Positions 53,549 through 63,426 of a stretch of 64,000 nt of DNA are shown here, one piece after another. The stretch covers positions 3,844,001-3,908,000 of the forward strand of contig CP116670.1 in NCBI GenBank assembly GCA_028370155.1, read 5' to 3'. The first letter of the stretch is position 1; every line of letters starts with the position of its first letter. Source of the DNA: Arthrobacter sp. OVS8 (GTDB taxonomy: Bacteria; Actinomycetota; Actinomycetes; Actinomycetales; Micrococcaceae). A program made the translations under genes and the position numbers. The notes beneath the pieces are model-generated. The model was given only the letters and a program-made list of their open reading frames with translations, ran no database searches and was not told where the DNA came from.

Positions 53549-55390
53549 ATGTCCGAACTCCTGCCCGCGCGCGAGCCGAAGCGCAAACTGGCTCTGAGGC
53601 CCTACGCCCGGGCCGTGGGGCAGGTGCTGCGCGTCAGCTTCCGGGCCTCGCCCGCCGCCGTCGTTATGAAGGTCCTGGGGTCGCTGATCTCGGCGCTGCT
53701 GCCGCTGGTCACCACGTACTTCGCCGCCCTCACGACGACGGCCCTCGCGGCCGCCTACGCGGGTGACGCCGCGGCGGGGCAGCAGGCGATTGTCTACGTC
53801 ATCATCACCGCGGCGCTGGGATTGTTCTGGGGCGCGTTCAGCAGTGTGGACCGCTACATCCAGCAGCTCATGAGTTTCAAGGTGGGCGCGATCGTGGGCG
53901 ACCTGATGTATGAGCGGTTCCTGGCCCTCGAATTCTGGCGCTACGACGACAAAGAGACGGTGGACCTGTACGACCGGGCCAAGCGATTCTCCGATTCCTA
54001 CGCCCGCGTCCTGGACCGGATCGCCGCCATTTTCACCCAGCTGGTTTCGGTCATCCTCGCGATCGGCGCCCTCATGCTGGTCAGCTGGTGGATCGCGGTG
54101 ATCGTCCTCGTGGCGATCGTGCCCAGTGTGTACCTGCAGTTCAAGCTCTCCCGCGAGCAGATCGCGCACTGGAACACCCAGATCGATTCGCGCCGGCAGC
54201 GGCGGATGATCGAAACCAACCTCCTGCGGCCCCAGCACATCGCTGAGATGCGCCTCTACGGAATCGTCGGATACCTGATGGGGCTGCGGTCACGGCTGCG
54301 CGACGCGGACGAACGGAGGCGGCTGGATTTCCAGAAGCGCTACATTCCCAAACAGCTCGCCGCGGACGCCCTGCAGTACGGCGCGGAGGTGGTGTCGCTG
54401 ATCTGGGTGGTGGGGCAGATCATCGCCCGGGCGCAGCCGGTGGGGCAGTTCCTCTACGTCCAGCAGATCGTCAGCCGCGCCCTGTCCACCGCCAACAGCC
54501 TCGTCTCCTCGCTCAGCTCGATCGACGAGGACCTCGCGAACCTCAAGGACTACGAGCTCTTTATGGCGATGCCCGTGCACTCCGACCACGCCCCGCCCCT
54601 GCTGCAGGCACCCACCACGGTGGCGCTGCGGGACATCAGGTTCACCTACACCGGCAGCGAACTGGAGGTCATCAAGGGGATTTCCCTGACCATCCGCGAG
54701 GGCCAGCACATTGCGATCGTGGGGGAGAACGGCGCCGGCAAGTCCACTCTGATCCGGATCCTCGCGGGGCTCTACCGGCCGGACTCCGGGCAGGTGCTGC
54801 TCGACGGCGTCGACCTCGCCGCCGTCGACGTCAAGTCCTGGCACCGCCATCTGGCGGTGCTCAGCCAGGAGTTCCTGAAGTACGAGTTCGCCACCGCCGC
54901 GGAGAACATCCTCTTCGGCGACGTCGAATCACCCCGCGACGACGAACGCATCCGCCGCGCCGCGGCTGATGCGGAGGCCCTGGAATTCATCAACAAGCTG
55001 CCCAACGGCCTGGACAACCATGTCAGCAACTGGATGGAGGACCCCCGCGGACGGAAGGGGAGCGGGTTGTCCGGCGGGCAGTGGCAGCGGCTCGCGATGG
55101 CACGGAACTTCTACCGGAACGCCTCCTTTATGGTCATGGACGAGCCCACCTCGGCCATCGACGCCCTCGCGGAACACCGGATCTTCACCCGCCTCTTCGC
55201 CGACCGCAGCAGCACCATCATCGCGATCAGCCACCGCCTCGCCACCATCGAGAAGGCCGACATCGTCTACATGCTCGAGGACGGCCGGATCGTGGAACAG
55301 GGCACCCACAAGGAGCTGGTGGCCCTGCGGGGCCGCTACTTCCGGATGTTCGAATCCCAGCTCACCGTGGACGAGACCGAAGGCATCTGA
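53549..55390 (+). CDS. ABC exporter, fused permease and ATPase
   Basis: 613 residues, intact; type I half-transporter that would act as a dimer. About six membrane segments in residues 30-330, including VSVILAIGALMLVSWWIAVIVLVAIV. Then the ATPase: Walker A IVGENGAGKSTLIRILAG, signature GSGLSGGQWQRLAMAR, Walker B SFMVMDEPTSAID, switch His ISHRLATIEKAD. Resembles lipid, peptide or drug exporters; substrate unknown. Not part of an operon. Confidence 0.9.
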   Translation: MSELLPAREPKRKLALRPYARAVGQVLRVSFRASPAAVVMKVLGSLISALLPLVTTYFAALTTTALAAAYAGDAAAGQQAIVYVIITAALGLFWGAFSSVDRYIQQLMSFKVGAIVGDLMYERFLALEFWRYDDKETVDLYDRAKRFSDSYARVLDRIAAIFTQLVSVILAIGALMLVSWWIAVIVLVAIVPSVYLQFKLSREQIAHWNTQIDSRRQRRMIETNLLRPQHIAEMRLYGIVGYLMGLRSRLRDADERRRLDFQKRYIPKQLAADALQYGAEVVSLIWVVGQIIARAQPVGQFLYVQQIVSRALSTANSLVSSLSSIDEDLANLKDYELFMAMPVHSDHAPPLLQAPTTVALRDIRFTYTGSELEVIKGISLTIREGQHIAIVGENGAGKSTLIRILAGLYRPDSGQVLLDGVDLAAVDVKSWHRHLAVLSQEFLKYEFATAAENILFGDVESPRDDERIRRAAADAEALEFINKLPNGLDNHVSNWMEDPRGRKGSGLSGGQWQRLAMARNFYRNASFMVMDEPTSAIDALAEHRIFTRLFADRSSTIIAISHRLATIEKADIVYMLEDGRIVEQGTHKELVALRGRYFRMFESQLTVDETEGI

Positions 55391-55400
55391 GGGGCACGAA

Positions 55401-55439
55401 GAATGGGCATGTCCTCCCGGGAGGAGGGCATGCCCATTC
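55401..55439. terminator. Bidirectional hairpin between ABC exporter and subtilase
   Basis: Arms GAATGGGCATG and CATGCCCATTC enclose a palindrome TCCTCCCGGGAGGA. It sits between convergent genes. GGAGGGCATGCCC on its right side closely matches the complement of the start of the 35.9-kb repeat unit, so it may belong to that repeat family. Confidence 0.7.
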
Positions 55440-55456
55440 CTGGTGCGCGGGCGCTG

Positions 55457-57357
55457 CTACGAGGTCGTCACCGAGGTGTCGTCCACGAAGAAGTAGGTCT
55501 TCAGCGAGGAATCCTCCACGCCGAGGAAGCGCAGCGTGACGGACTTTCCTTTGAAGGAGGACAGGTCCAGGGTCTTCAGCACGTAGCCGGTGGACTTGTT
55601 CAGATTGGAGTAGGTGGCCAATGTGGTGGTGACGCCGCTGCTGATGGCCTGGATCTTCAGCGTGTCGTAGGCGGTTCCGGCGGTGGTCTCGTCGGTCAGG
55701 GTCTTCAGGTAGAAGGACAAGGTGGAACCGGTGACGGAGGACGGGATGGAGATGGCCTGGTCGAGCGTGTACGACGTTGACGAGCCCCAGCCGTTCAGGC
55801 CGGCGAAACCGCTGCCGGTGCGGGCGTTCGTTCCGGTCTCAAACGTGTCCGCGTGGTTGGAGGTCCAGGACGCCGGGCCGCTCTCGAAGCCGGGGTTCAG
55901 CAGCAGGTTTCCCGACGGCGGCGGAGTGGTGCCGCCGAGCAGCCCCATGGTGGCCGTGGCATCGGACAGGCCGGCGCCGCAACCCTTGGTGCAGCCGCCC
56001 GGCATGGCCCGGGTGCCCTGCCGGAGCGTGGATTCGACCTGGGCGGGAGTGAGGGCAGGGGACTTGGATTTCATCAGGGCCACGAGGCCGGCGACGTGCG
56101 GGGTTGCCATCGAGGTGCCCTGGTAGCTGGCGTAACCGGCGCCGCCCGGCGTCGTGGTTCCGGTGTTGATCGTGGAGAGGATGCCGCCGCCGCTGACCCC
56201 GGTGTCGCCCCCGGGAGCCGTGAGGTCCACGGTGGCGCCGTAGTTGGAGTAGTAGGACAGGGCGCCGCTCGGGTTGCTGGCCGCGACGGTCACTACCGAG
56301 GCGCAGTTGGACGGGCGGAAGCCGGAGGCATCCTGGTTGCTGTTGCCGGCCGCCACCACCACGGTGGTTCCCCGGGACACGGCGGCGTCGATGGCGGCCT
56401 GGTAGGTGGTGCCGCAGGCGCCGGAGCCGCCCAGGCTCATGTTGATGACCTTCGCAGGGTTGGCGTTGGCGGGGACGCCGGAGACGGTGCCGCCCGAGGC
56501 CCAGATGATGGCATCGGCAATGTCGGACAGGGACCCGCCGCACTTGGCCAGGACCCGGACCGGGACCACCTTGGCGTTGGGCGCCACGCCGACCACGCCC
56601 GTGGCGTTGCCCGTCACGGCGGCAACGGTACCGGCCACGTGGGTGCCGTGCCAGGAGGAATTGGAGGCCGCGGCCTGCCCGCATTCGCCGGCGGCGTACC
56701 AGTCGCCCTGGTCCTGCGCGTTGGCGTCCCGGCCGTTCCCGTCGCGGGCCGCAGTGGCGTCCGAGACGAAGTCATAGCCCGCCAGCACGTTGCTGTCCAG
56801 GTCCGGGTGCGCCGTGATGCCGGTGTCGATCACGGCGACGGTGGACCCGGAGCCGGTGGACACGTCCCAGGCGCCGGGAATGCGCATGCCGTTGGCCGCG
56901 GTGAAGTCCCACTGCTCGGCGTAGCGCGTGTCGTTGGGCGTCAGCACCGCCGTCATGCGGGCATCGGGCTCGACGGCGTTGACCTGTCCGGACGCGACGA
57001 TCTCGTTCATGAAGTCTTTGGCGGCCTGGTCGGAGAGGGCCTTGTCGGAGGCGATCAGGGTTCCTCCGGTGGCCACGGCACGCAGCTCCTTCACGCTGAC
57101 TCCCTGTTGCCGGGCCGCCTTGCCCCAGGCGTTCGCGCGGCCGGTGGGGGTGGCGTTCCCCGGGGTCTTCTTGAAGCTCACGATGAACTGTGTGTACGCC
57201 TCGCCGGCGTTGACGTCCGGCGCCGGGATGGTCTCCGAGGCGACCGGTCCGGTGCCGGGGCGGCGAGCACCGGGCTGACGGCGAGGGTCATGGTGCCGAC
57301 GACGGCGGCCAGCGACAGGGCCAGGACGCGGGACTTCCTGAGTGATGCACTTCCCAT
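55457..57357 (-). CDS. Secreted S8 family serine protease (one apparent frameshift)
   Basis: Subtilisin-like extracellular protease. Sec signal peptide VLALSLAAVVGTMTLAVSPVLA, then an I9-type propeptide (YTQFIVSFKKTPGN, VNAVEPDARMTAV). Catalytic triad: VAVIDTGITAHPDLD (Asp), SSWHGTHVAGTVAAV (His), YQGTSMATPHVAGLVAL (Ser), with the oxyanion Asn in VVAAGNSNQD. After residue 490 comes a C-terminal beta-sandwich (LLLNPGFESGPASW, YFFVDDTSV). The break is near 57247-57253 in the signal/propeptide junction; repaired length is about 633. ATG at 57357 chosen because it begins the signal peptide. Confidence 0.88.
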
Positions 57358-57463
57358 GGGTTCTGCTTTCTTTAACCGGGCACTGCGGAACGCCCGGAAC
57401 CGGTGTGGAGGCCGGCGGGCGAGATCCCCGGCGGGCCGAAAGCAAACCTAGAGGCATTTTCAC

Positions 57464-57495
57464 GATTTGTAAACCATTGACAAATGCTGTCAAGT
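57464..57495 (-). promoter_or_regulatory. Promoter and inverted repeat upstream of the subtilase
   Basis: On the minus strand TTGACA, a 16-base spacer and TACAAA form a near-consensus promoter. The -35 box is part of a perfect inverted repeat, TTGACAGCATTTGTCAA (57477-57493), that could bind a regulator. Confidence 0.5.
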
Positions 57496-57581
57496 CGGTG
57501 TGAACTATCGAATATTTTGGGTGTGCCGGGGCGTCCGTCGGTGGCTCACCGTGGGCGGGGCCGATGGCTCCTGGGAGCCGG

Positions 57582-58204
57582 TCAGGACCGCTTTCCGCTG
57601 CCGGCCTGAAGCACCGTGGTCCGGACCCGCGCCAGGCTGGGCTCCGGGGGCACGCTGCTGAAACCGAACGTGACGGCGGGCCGGATGGCGGCCAGGGCCC
57701 CGGCGTCCCCGCCCTCCCAGCCGACGCTCGCCGAGTCGATGCGGTGCAGGTCGGTCACACCGTAGTACTCCTGCCGCCCGCCCTTCGCCGCGCCCGCGGT
57801 GCGGACCCCGGCGCTCAGCCGGGCTGCGAGCGGGCTGACGGCCCGCAGCCACCGCGGATGCACGGCCACCGGGCGGGGACCAGCCGGGCAAAGGCGCCCA
57901 GGCTTGTCCGGGCCCCGACAACGGCACGGATCCGGAGCGGGCCGGCGTCCACCCTGAACCGGTGCCCGCTGCGGGACGCGGCGACGTCCACCACCCGGGT
58001 CTCGTCGAAGTTGTAGACCTCAGCGATGAAGTCGCCCACCTCAGCGGTCGGGGCGAGCAGGATCCGGTGGCCGGAGGGCAACTCCACCATGGCGTCGGCG
58101 AAGGGCCCGAAGGGGGACTGCTGCCAGAGACCCACCACCACGCGCAGGCCGGACTCCGTCCCGATCCCGGCGATGTGGCCGTCGAAGACCCAACGTTTCG
58201 TCAT
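57582..58204 (-). CDS. Conserved-looking protein of unknown function (one apparent frameshift)
   Basis: About 207 residues, not recognised. No signal peptide or membrane segment. N-terminal half reads KRWVFDGHIAGIGTESGLRVVVGLW, PFADAMVELPSGHRILLAPTAEVGDFIAEVYNFDETRVVDV; the C-terminal half after repair (G run 57875-57878) reads LVPRPVAVHPRWLRAVSPLAARL, RQEYYGVTDLHRIDSASVGW, ending QAGSGKRS. The layout suggests a small beta-rich soluble protein. Own promoter: TAGTCT 6 bases before the ATG. Divergent from guaB3, with which it may share the intergenic repeat. Confidence 0.65.
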
Positions 58205-58210
58205 CCCGCC

Positions 58211-58216
58211 AGACTA
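58211..58216 (-). promoter_or_regulatory. -10 box of probable leaderless promoter
   Basis: TAGTCT (minus strand) ends 6 bases before the ATG at 58204. Confidence 0.45.
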
Positions 58217-58280
58217 CTGGCGGCCGCGCCGCGGCCGCCACGCCGCCCCGCGGGCCCGGCTGTCGGCGTCGCGCGCGCCC

Positions 58281-58326
58281 ACTGGGATAACCCGCTCACT
58301 GGGATAACCCGCTCACTGGGATAGCC
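58281..58326 (+). repeat. 17-base tandem repeat in guaB3 promoter
   Basis: ACTGGGATAACCCGCTC occurs twice exactly (58281-58297, 58298-58314), and the first 12 bases occur a third time with one change (GATAAC to GATAGC). That altered third copy supplies the -10 box TAGCCT (58322-58327), 6 bases before the guaB3 GTG. Confidence 0.85.
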
Positions 58327-58333
58327 TAGAGCA

Positions 58334-59470
58334 GTGACTTACGAGATTGAGATTGGCCGAGGCAAGCGTGGGCGTCGTGCCTACTCCCTGGATGACATAG
58401 CGATCGTCCCCAACCGACGTACCCGTGACCCCAAGGATGTGTCCGTCGCCTGGCAGATCGACGCCTACAAGTTCGACATGCCGGTCATCGCCGCGCCCAT
58501 GGATTCGGCCATGTCGCCGGAGACCGTCATCGCGCTGGGCCGCCTCGGCGGGCTCGGCGTCCTGGACCTCGAAGGCCTCTGGACCCGCTACGAGGACCCG
58601 CAGGCCGTGCTGGACCAGATCGGCGCGCTCCAGGACGAGACCAACAGCCCGGCCGTCACCCGCCGGATGCAGGAGCTCTACCAGGCCCCGATCCAGCCGG
58701 AACTGATCACGTCCCGGCTCGCAGAGATCCGCGCCGCCGGTATCACCGTGGCCGGCTCCCTCACCCCGCAGCGGACCCAGGAACACTACAAGACCGTCGT
58801 GGCCGCCGGCGTCGACATCTTCGTGATCCGCGGCACCACCGTCTCGGCCGAGCACGTCTCGAAGGACCACGAGCCGCTCAACCTCAAGCAGTTCATCTAC
58901 GAGCTCGACGTACCCGTCATTGTCGGTGGGGCCGCCGGCTACACCCCGGCGCTGCACCTCATGCGCACCGGCGCCGCCGGCGTGCTGGTCGGCTTCGGCG
59001 GCGGCGCCACAAGCACCACCCGCCGCGCCCTCGGCATCCACTCGCCCATGGCGTCCGCCATCTCCGACGTTGCCGCCGCCCGGCGCGACTACATGGATGA
59101 GTCCGGCGGCCGCTACGTCCACGTGATCGCCGACGGCGGCATGGGATCCTCCGGTGACATCGTCAAGGCCATCGCCATGGGGGCCGACGCCGTGATGCTG
59201 GGCAGCGCCCTCGCCCGCGCCGAGGAGGCCCCCGGCAAGGGCTGGCACTGGGGCCAGGAAGCGCACCACCTTGAGCTTCCCCGCGGGGACAGGGTCAACG
59301 TCGGCACCGTCGGACCGCTCGAAGAGGTCCTGTTCGGGCCGGGCCACCACACCAGCGGAACGTCGAATCTGATCGGTGCGCTGCGCCGTTCGATGGCGAC
59401 CACGGGCTATTCGGACCTCAAGGAATTCCAGCGCGTCGACGTCGTGGTGTCGCCCTACGCCGGCAACTGA
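58334..59470 (+). CDS. guaB3: GuaB3 family IMP dehydrogenase-like protein
   Basis: 378 residues, intact. IMPDH-like barrel without CBS domains: YSLDDIAIVPNRRTRDPKDVSVAWQIDAYKFDMPVIAAPMDSAMSP, then VIVGGAAGYTPALHLMRTGAAGVLVGFGGG, HVIADGGMGSSGDIVKAIAMGADAVMLGSALA. Where true IMPDH has the catalytic Cys (SICTTR) this protein reads ATSTTR, so classical IMPDH chemistry is doubtful; in actinobacteria the GuaB3 family is kept beside GuaB2 and GuaB1. GTG start with a leaderless-type promoter inside a tandem repeat. Confidence 0.9.
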   Translation: MTYEIEIGRGKRGRRAYSLDDIAIVPNRRTRDPKDVSVAWQIDAYKFDMPVIAAPMDSAMSPETVIALGRLGGLGVLDLEGLWTRYEDPQAVLDQIGALQDETNSPAVTRRMQELYQAPIQPELITSRLAEIRAAGITVAGSLTPQRTQEHYKTVVAAGVDIFVIRGTTVSAEHVSKDHEPLNLKQFIYELDVPVIVGGAAGYTPALHLMRTGAAGVLVGFGGGATSTTRRALGIHSPMASAISDVAAARRDYMDESGGRYVHVIADGGMGSSGDIVKAIAMGADAVMLGSALARAEEAPGKGWHWGQEAHHLELPRGDRVNVGTVGPLEEVLFGPGHHTSGTSNLIGALRRSMATTGYSDLKEFQRVDVVVSPYAGN

Positions 59471-59543
59471 CGCCCCCTGCCCATCCGGGGAAGTTGGAAG
59501 TAGTGTGGTGCACTACGAGCTTTGATCCGGATGGAGGCGTAAA

Positions 59544-61293
59544 ATGAACAGTTTTCCCGGCGGTTCTCCCAAGACCGGTGGTGCCCTGGGGCCTGCGGAA
59601 CGCGAAGCTTCACTCGCGGTACTCAGGGGCACCACGGACCCGGGCAAGGAACTCGACATCCTGATCGTCGGTGGCGGAATCGTGGGGACCGGTGCCGCCC
59701 TGGACGCCGTCACACGCGGCCTCAGCGTCGGGATCGTGGAGGCCAACGACTGGGCCGCGGGCACGTCCTCCCGCTCGTCGAAGCTCATCCACGGCGGCCT
59801 CCGCTACTTGGAAATGCTCGACTTCGCCCTCGTCAAAGAGGCACTCCACGAACGCGGACTGATCCTCTCCGCGCTCGCCCCGCACCTCGCCCGCCCCGTC
59901 CCGTTCCTGTACCCGCTCACCAAACCCTTCCTGGAGCGGCCCTACGTGGGGGCGGCATCGCCCTCTACGACGCCATGTCCATCTCAACCGGCCAACGCCG
60001 GGGCGTGCCGTTCCACAAGCACCTGAGCCGCCGGGGACGCTGCGCGCGGCGCCGAGCCTCAAGGACGACGCCTTCGTCGGGTCCATCCGGTACTACGACG
60101 GACAGGTCGATGATGCCAAGTACTGCGCCAACCTGGTCCGGACCGCGGCCTACTACGGCGCCCACGCGGTGAACCAGATGTCCGTCGTCGCCTTTCTCCG
60201 GGAAGGCGAACGGGTGGTCGGCGCCAAGGTGGTCAACCGCGAGGACGGCTCCACGTTCAACATCAAGGCCAAGCAGGTCATCAATGCCACCGGCGTCTGG
60301 ACGGATGAAACCCAGGCCATGGTCACGGACCGCGGCCAGCTCAAGGTGCGCGCCTCCAAGGGGATCCACCTCGTGGTGCCGCGGGACCGCTTCCAGTCGA
60401 CAGTGGGTCTGATCCTGCGGACCGAGAAGTCCGTCCTGTTCGTCATCCCCTGGGGCCGGCACTGGATCATCGGCACCACGGACACCGACTGGCACCTCGA
60501 CAAGGCCCACCCTGCCGCATCGAGCAAGGACATCGACTACATCCTCGAGCATGTGAACAAGGTCCTGAAACGCCCGCTCACCCGCGAGGACGTCGAAGGG
60601 GTCTACGCCGGGCTCCGCCCGCTGCTGGCCGGTGAAAACGACTCCACGGCCAAACTCTCCCGTGAACACGTTGTGGCGCACCCGGTCCCCGGCCTCGTTG
60701 TGGTGGCCGGCGGCAAATGGACCACGTACCGGGTCATGGCCAAGGACGCCGTGGACGAGGCGACGCGCAGCATGGACGAACGTGTCCCGCCCAGCTGCAC
60801 GGAATCCATTCCGCTGCTGGGCGCCAGCGGCTTCAAGGCCGCGTGGAACCGCCGGAACCGGATGGCCGAGGAGACCGGGGTCCACGTGGCCCGGATCGAG
60901 CACCTGCTCAACCGCTACGGGGCCATGGCCCCCGAGGTGCTGGCCCTCATCGCCGGGAACCCGGAGCTGGCCGAGCCGCTGCCCGGCGCCGACGACTACC
61001 TGGCGGCCGAAGCCGTCTACGCCGCCACCCACGAAGGTGCCCGCCACGTGCAGGACGTGCTGACCCGCCGGACCCGGATTTCCATCGAGGCCTGGGACCG
61101 CGGTGTGTCCGCCGCACCGGTAGTCGCTAAACTGATGGGAGAAGTCCTCGGCTGGAGCGATGCCCAGCGCGAGGGCGAGATCAAGCACTACCTGGCCAGG
61201 GTCGACGCCGAACGGCTCAGCCAGGAGCAGCCGGACGACGAATCCGCCGACGCCGCACGAATGGGCGTCGAGGACATCGTTCCGCTGCGTTGA
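59544..61293 (+). CDS. glpD: Glycerol-3-phosphate dehydrogenase (two apparent frameshifts)
   Basis: FAD enzyme passing electrons from glycerol-3-phosphate to quinone, bound to the inner face of the membrane. DILIVGGGIVGTGAALDAVTRG (FAD site), AGTSSRSSKLIHGGLRYLE, restored YVGGGIALYDAMS, RYYDGQVDDAKYC, NATGVWTDET, IIGTTDTDW and VVAGGKWTTYRVMA. Breaks are G runs 59948-59952 and 60033-60036; repaired length is 583 residues. ATG after GGAGG. The PTS EIIA gene follows 70 bases later. Confidence 0.94.
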
Positions 61294-61363
61294 CCGGCAG
61301 CGTCCGCCGGCAGCCTCCACCCGAGACTGCCGGCGGTCTGACGCCACTTCGAAGGGATACCTC

Positions 61364-61852
61364 TTGGCGGAACCACTGGACCGGTATGACGCCGAGCTCA
61401 CCACCCCCGAAATGGTGATCCTCGAGATGGACGCCACCGACAAGACTGATGCGGCAGCCCAGCTGGCGGAACGGATGCATGCCGCCGGACGCATATCCGA
61501 TCTCGAGGGTTTCCTTCAGCACGTCAACGCCCGTGAGCACCAACTGGCCACAGGCCTGCCGGGCGGCATCGGGTTGCCCCACGCCCGCAGCGAATTCGTC
61601 ACCCGAACCTCCATCGCCGTCGGCATCACGAAATACGGCAAGGCGCTGGACTTCGGCGCCGCCGACGGACCCGCGACAGTGGTCCTGCTGATCGGCACGC
61701 CGGCCAGTTCCTTCTCCGACCATCTCGAAGTGCTGGCCACGCTGGCCCGGTCGTTGTCCAAGGAATCGTTCCGCGAATCCCTCCGCCGTGCCTACGACCC
61801 CGAAGTGATCGCGGAACTCATCAACTCCAGCCTGGTCTTCTTCGACCACTAG
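61364..61852 (+). CDS. PTS EIIA domain protein, fructose type
   Basis: 162 residues, intact. EIIA of the fructose/mannitol class; the phospho-accepting His is in GLPGGIGLPHARSEFV, followed by VLLIGTPASSFSDHLEVLATLAR. No EIIB or EIIC is encoded in this window, so it either serves a transporter elsewhere or has a regulatory job. TTG start supported by GAAGGGA 7 bases upstream. The position after glpD suggests joint carbon control, but this is inference. Confidence 0.85.
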   Translation: MAEPLDRYDAELTTPEMVILEMDATDKTDAAAQLAERMHAAGRISDLEGFLQHVNAREHQLATGLPGGIGLPHARSEFVTRTSIAVGITKYGKALDFGAADGPATVVLLIGTPASSFSDHLEVLATLARSLSKESFRESLRRAYDPEVIAELINSSLVFFDH

Positions 61853-61908
61853 GGTCACTCCAGCCCTGGCCCATCAGGCCCGTTTCGCTGTTCTACGCGC
61901 GGACGAAG

Positions 61909-61914
61909 TACGGT
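61909..61914 (+). promoter_or_regulatory. -10 box of probable leaderless SURF1 promoter
   Basis: TACGGT ends 6 bases before the GTG at 61921. Confidence 0.45.
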
Positions 61915-61920
61915 TAAGGG

Positions 61921-62778
61921 GTGCTGAAAACTGCCCTCAAACCCCGCTGGATCGCCGGACTGGTGTTCGCGATCGTCGTTTCCGGGGTGTTTGTGCTGCT
62001 CAGCCAGTGGCAGTTCGGCCGTTCGACCCAGCCGGAGGTGACGGTCGCCGCCACCACCGAGGAGCCCAAACCGCTGACCACGGTGCTCCGGCCCGGGGAT
62101 TTCTTCCCGGGCTCGGTCGCTGACCAGATGGTCACCGCCACCGGTACGTACGATCCGCAGAAGCAGGTCCTGGTCCCGGGACGCTTGAACAGCGGCGCCA
62201 CGGGCTACTGGATCGTCTCGGCCCTGGCCGTGAACGACGCCCCAATCCTGACCGGAGCCGGCGCCTCGCCGCAGACCTGGATCCCGGTTGCCCGCGGCTG
62301 GGTTGCGGAGCCCGCGGACGCCGCCGCGCCGCCGTCGGGCGTCATTGAACTGACCGGACGGCTGCTGCCCTCCGAGGCCCCGCTGCCGGGGACCGACGCC
62401 GGACCCGGGCGGGCCAGCGCCGTCTCCGTTGCGGAACTCATCAACGTCTGGGACATCAGCAGCTACCCGGGCTTCGTCACCGCGAATTCGGAGCTGTCCG
62501 GCGGCACCGATGTCAGTGCCGCCGCGTCCGGCGGAGAGGTGAAGCCGCTGAACATCGGCCCGCAGCCGCCGGCCGAAAAGATCAACTGGCTCAACCTCTT
62601 CTACGCCGCCGAATGGGTGGTGTTTGCCGGCTTCGCGCTGTTCATCTGGTGGCGGCTTGTGAAGGACGACTACCGCCGCGACCTTGAGGACGCCCTCGAC
62701 GAGGAGCAGGACGCCGCGGAACAGCCCGTCCCCGACCCCATCGAACCGCACCCCACCGACCCGAAAGTGCAATCATGA
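61921..62778 (+). CDS. SURF1 family protein
   Basis: Assembly factor for cytochrome c oxidase. 285 residues, intact. Two membrane segments bracket an outside domain: GLVFAIVVSGVFVLLSQWQFGR near the start (WQ and R are conserved) and WVVFAGFALFIWWRLV near residue 235. In between, ATGTYDPQKQVLVPGR and WIPVARGWV are family motifs. An acidic tail follows. Its TGA overlaps the ATG of the DUF3817 gene, so the pair is coupled; both are linked to the respiratory membrane in actinobacteria. Confidence 0.88.
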   Translation: MLKTALKPRWIAGLVFAIVVSGVFVLLSQWQFGRSTQPEVTVAATTEEPKPLTTVLRPGDFFPGSVADQMVTATGTYDPQKQVLVPGRLNSGATGYWIVSALAVNDAPILTGAGASPQTWIPVARGWVAEPADAAAPPSGVIELTGRLLPSEAPLPGTDAGPGRASAVSVAELINVWDISSYPGFVTANSELSGGTDVSAAASGGEVKPLNIGPQPPAEKINWLNLFYAAEWVVFAGFALFIWWRLVKDDYRRDLEDALDEEQDAAEQPVPDPIEPHPTDPKVQS

Positions 62779-63286
62779 TCGAGCCCCAGCCGCCATCCAG
62801 CCGCAGCAGTCCAACGCAACGGGAAGTACACCCGGCAAGAAGCGCCGCTTCGGCGGAACCGAGGCCCAGATCCGTTCGGCGCTGAAGTTCTACAAGGTGC
62901 TCGCCTACATGACCGGCACCATGCTGCTCCTGCTCTGCGCCGAGCTGATTGCCCGGTACGCCTTCGGCCAGTACCTCTTTCTGGGCGGAACCAACGCCGT
63001 CACCGGTGAGCCCTTCGGCTTCGGGTTCGCCGACGCCGAGCCGCCCGGCGTCATCGGCGGCGTGAATCTCTCCGTTGCGGTGCTGATCGTGCACGGCTGG
63101 ATGTACGTCGTGTACCTCATGTCCACCTTCCGGCTGTGGTCGCTGATGCGCTGGCCGTTCCTGAAGATGATCGTCCTGGCGCTCGGCGGCGTCGTGCCGT
63201 TCCTGTCCTTCGTCGTGGAGAAGAAGTTCCACGCCGAGGTGGAGGCCGAGCTGGCCACGAACCCGCAGGCCCCGCAGCGCTACTGA
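62775..63286 (+). CDS. DUF3817 membrane protein (one apparent frameshift)
   Basis: 170 residues after adding one C at 62793-62794, which turns the start into MIEPQPPIQPQQSNATGSTP. The soluble N-terminus is followed by three membrane segments: FYKVLAYMTGTMLLLLCAEL, VAVLIVHGWMYVVYLMSTF and FLKMIVLALGGVVPFLSFVVE, matching DUF3817, an actinobacterial family found beside surf1 and guaA. Function unknown. Coupled to the SURF1 gene by an ATGA overlap. Confidence 0.82.
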
Positions 63287-63414
63287 GCCCGCGCCGGGTG
63301 CAGCCTGGCCCGCGAGCCTGGCGGCCGTCGGTCTCCCGTGTGAGTTCGCTTACCCGGCGGCCGTTTGGGTGCCCGGACCGGCTTCTCAATGTGCGGGCGG
63401 ACCGCGCCGCAAAG

Positions 63415-63420
63415 TAGGCT
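63415..63420 (+). promoter_or_regulatory. -10 box of probable leaderless guaA promoter
   Basis: TAGGCT ends 6 bases before the guaA GTG; no ribosome-binding site. Confidence 0.55.
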
Positions 63421-63426
63421 AGTGGG

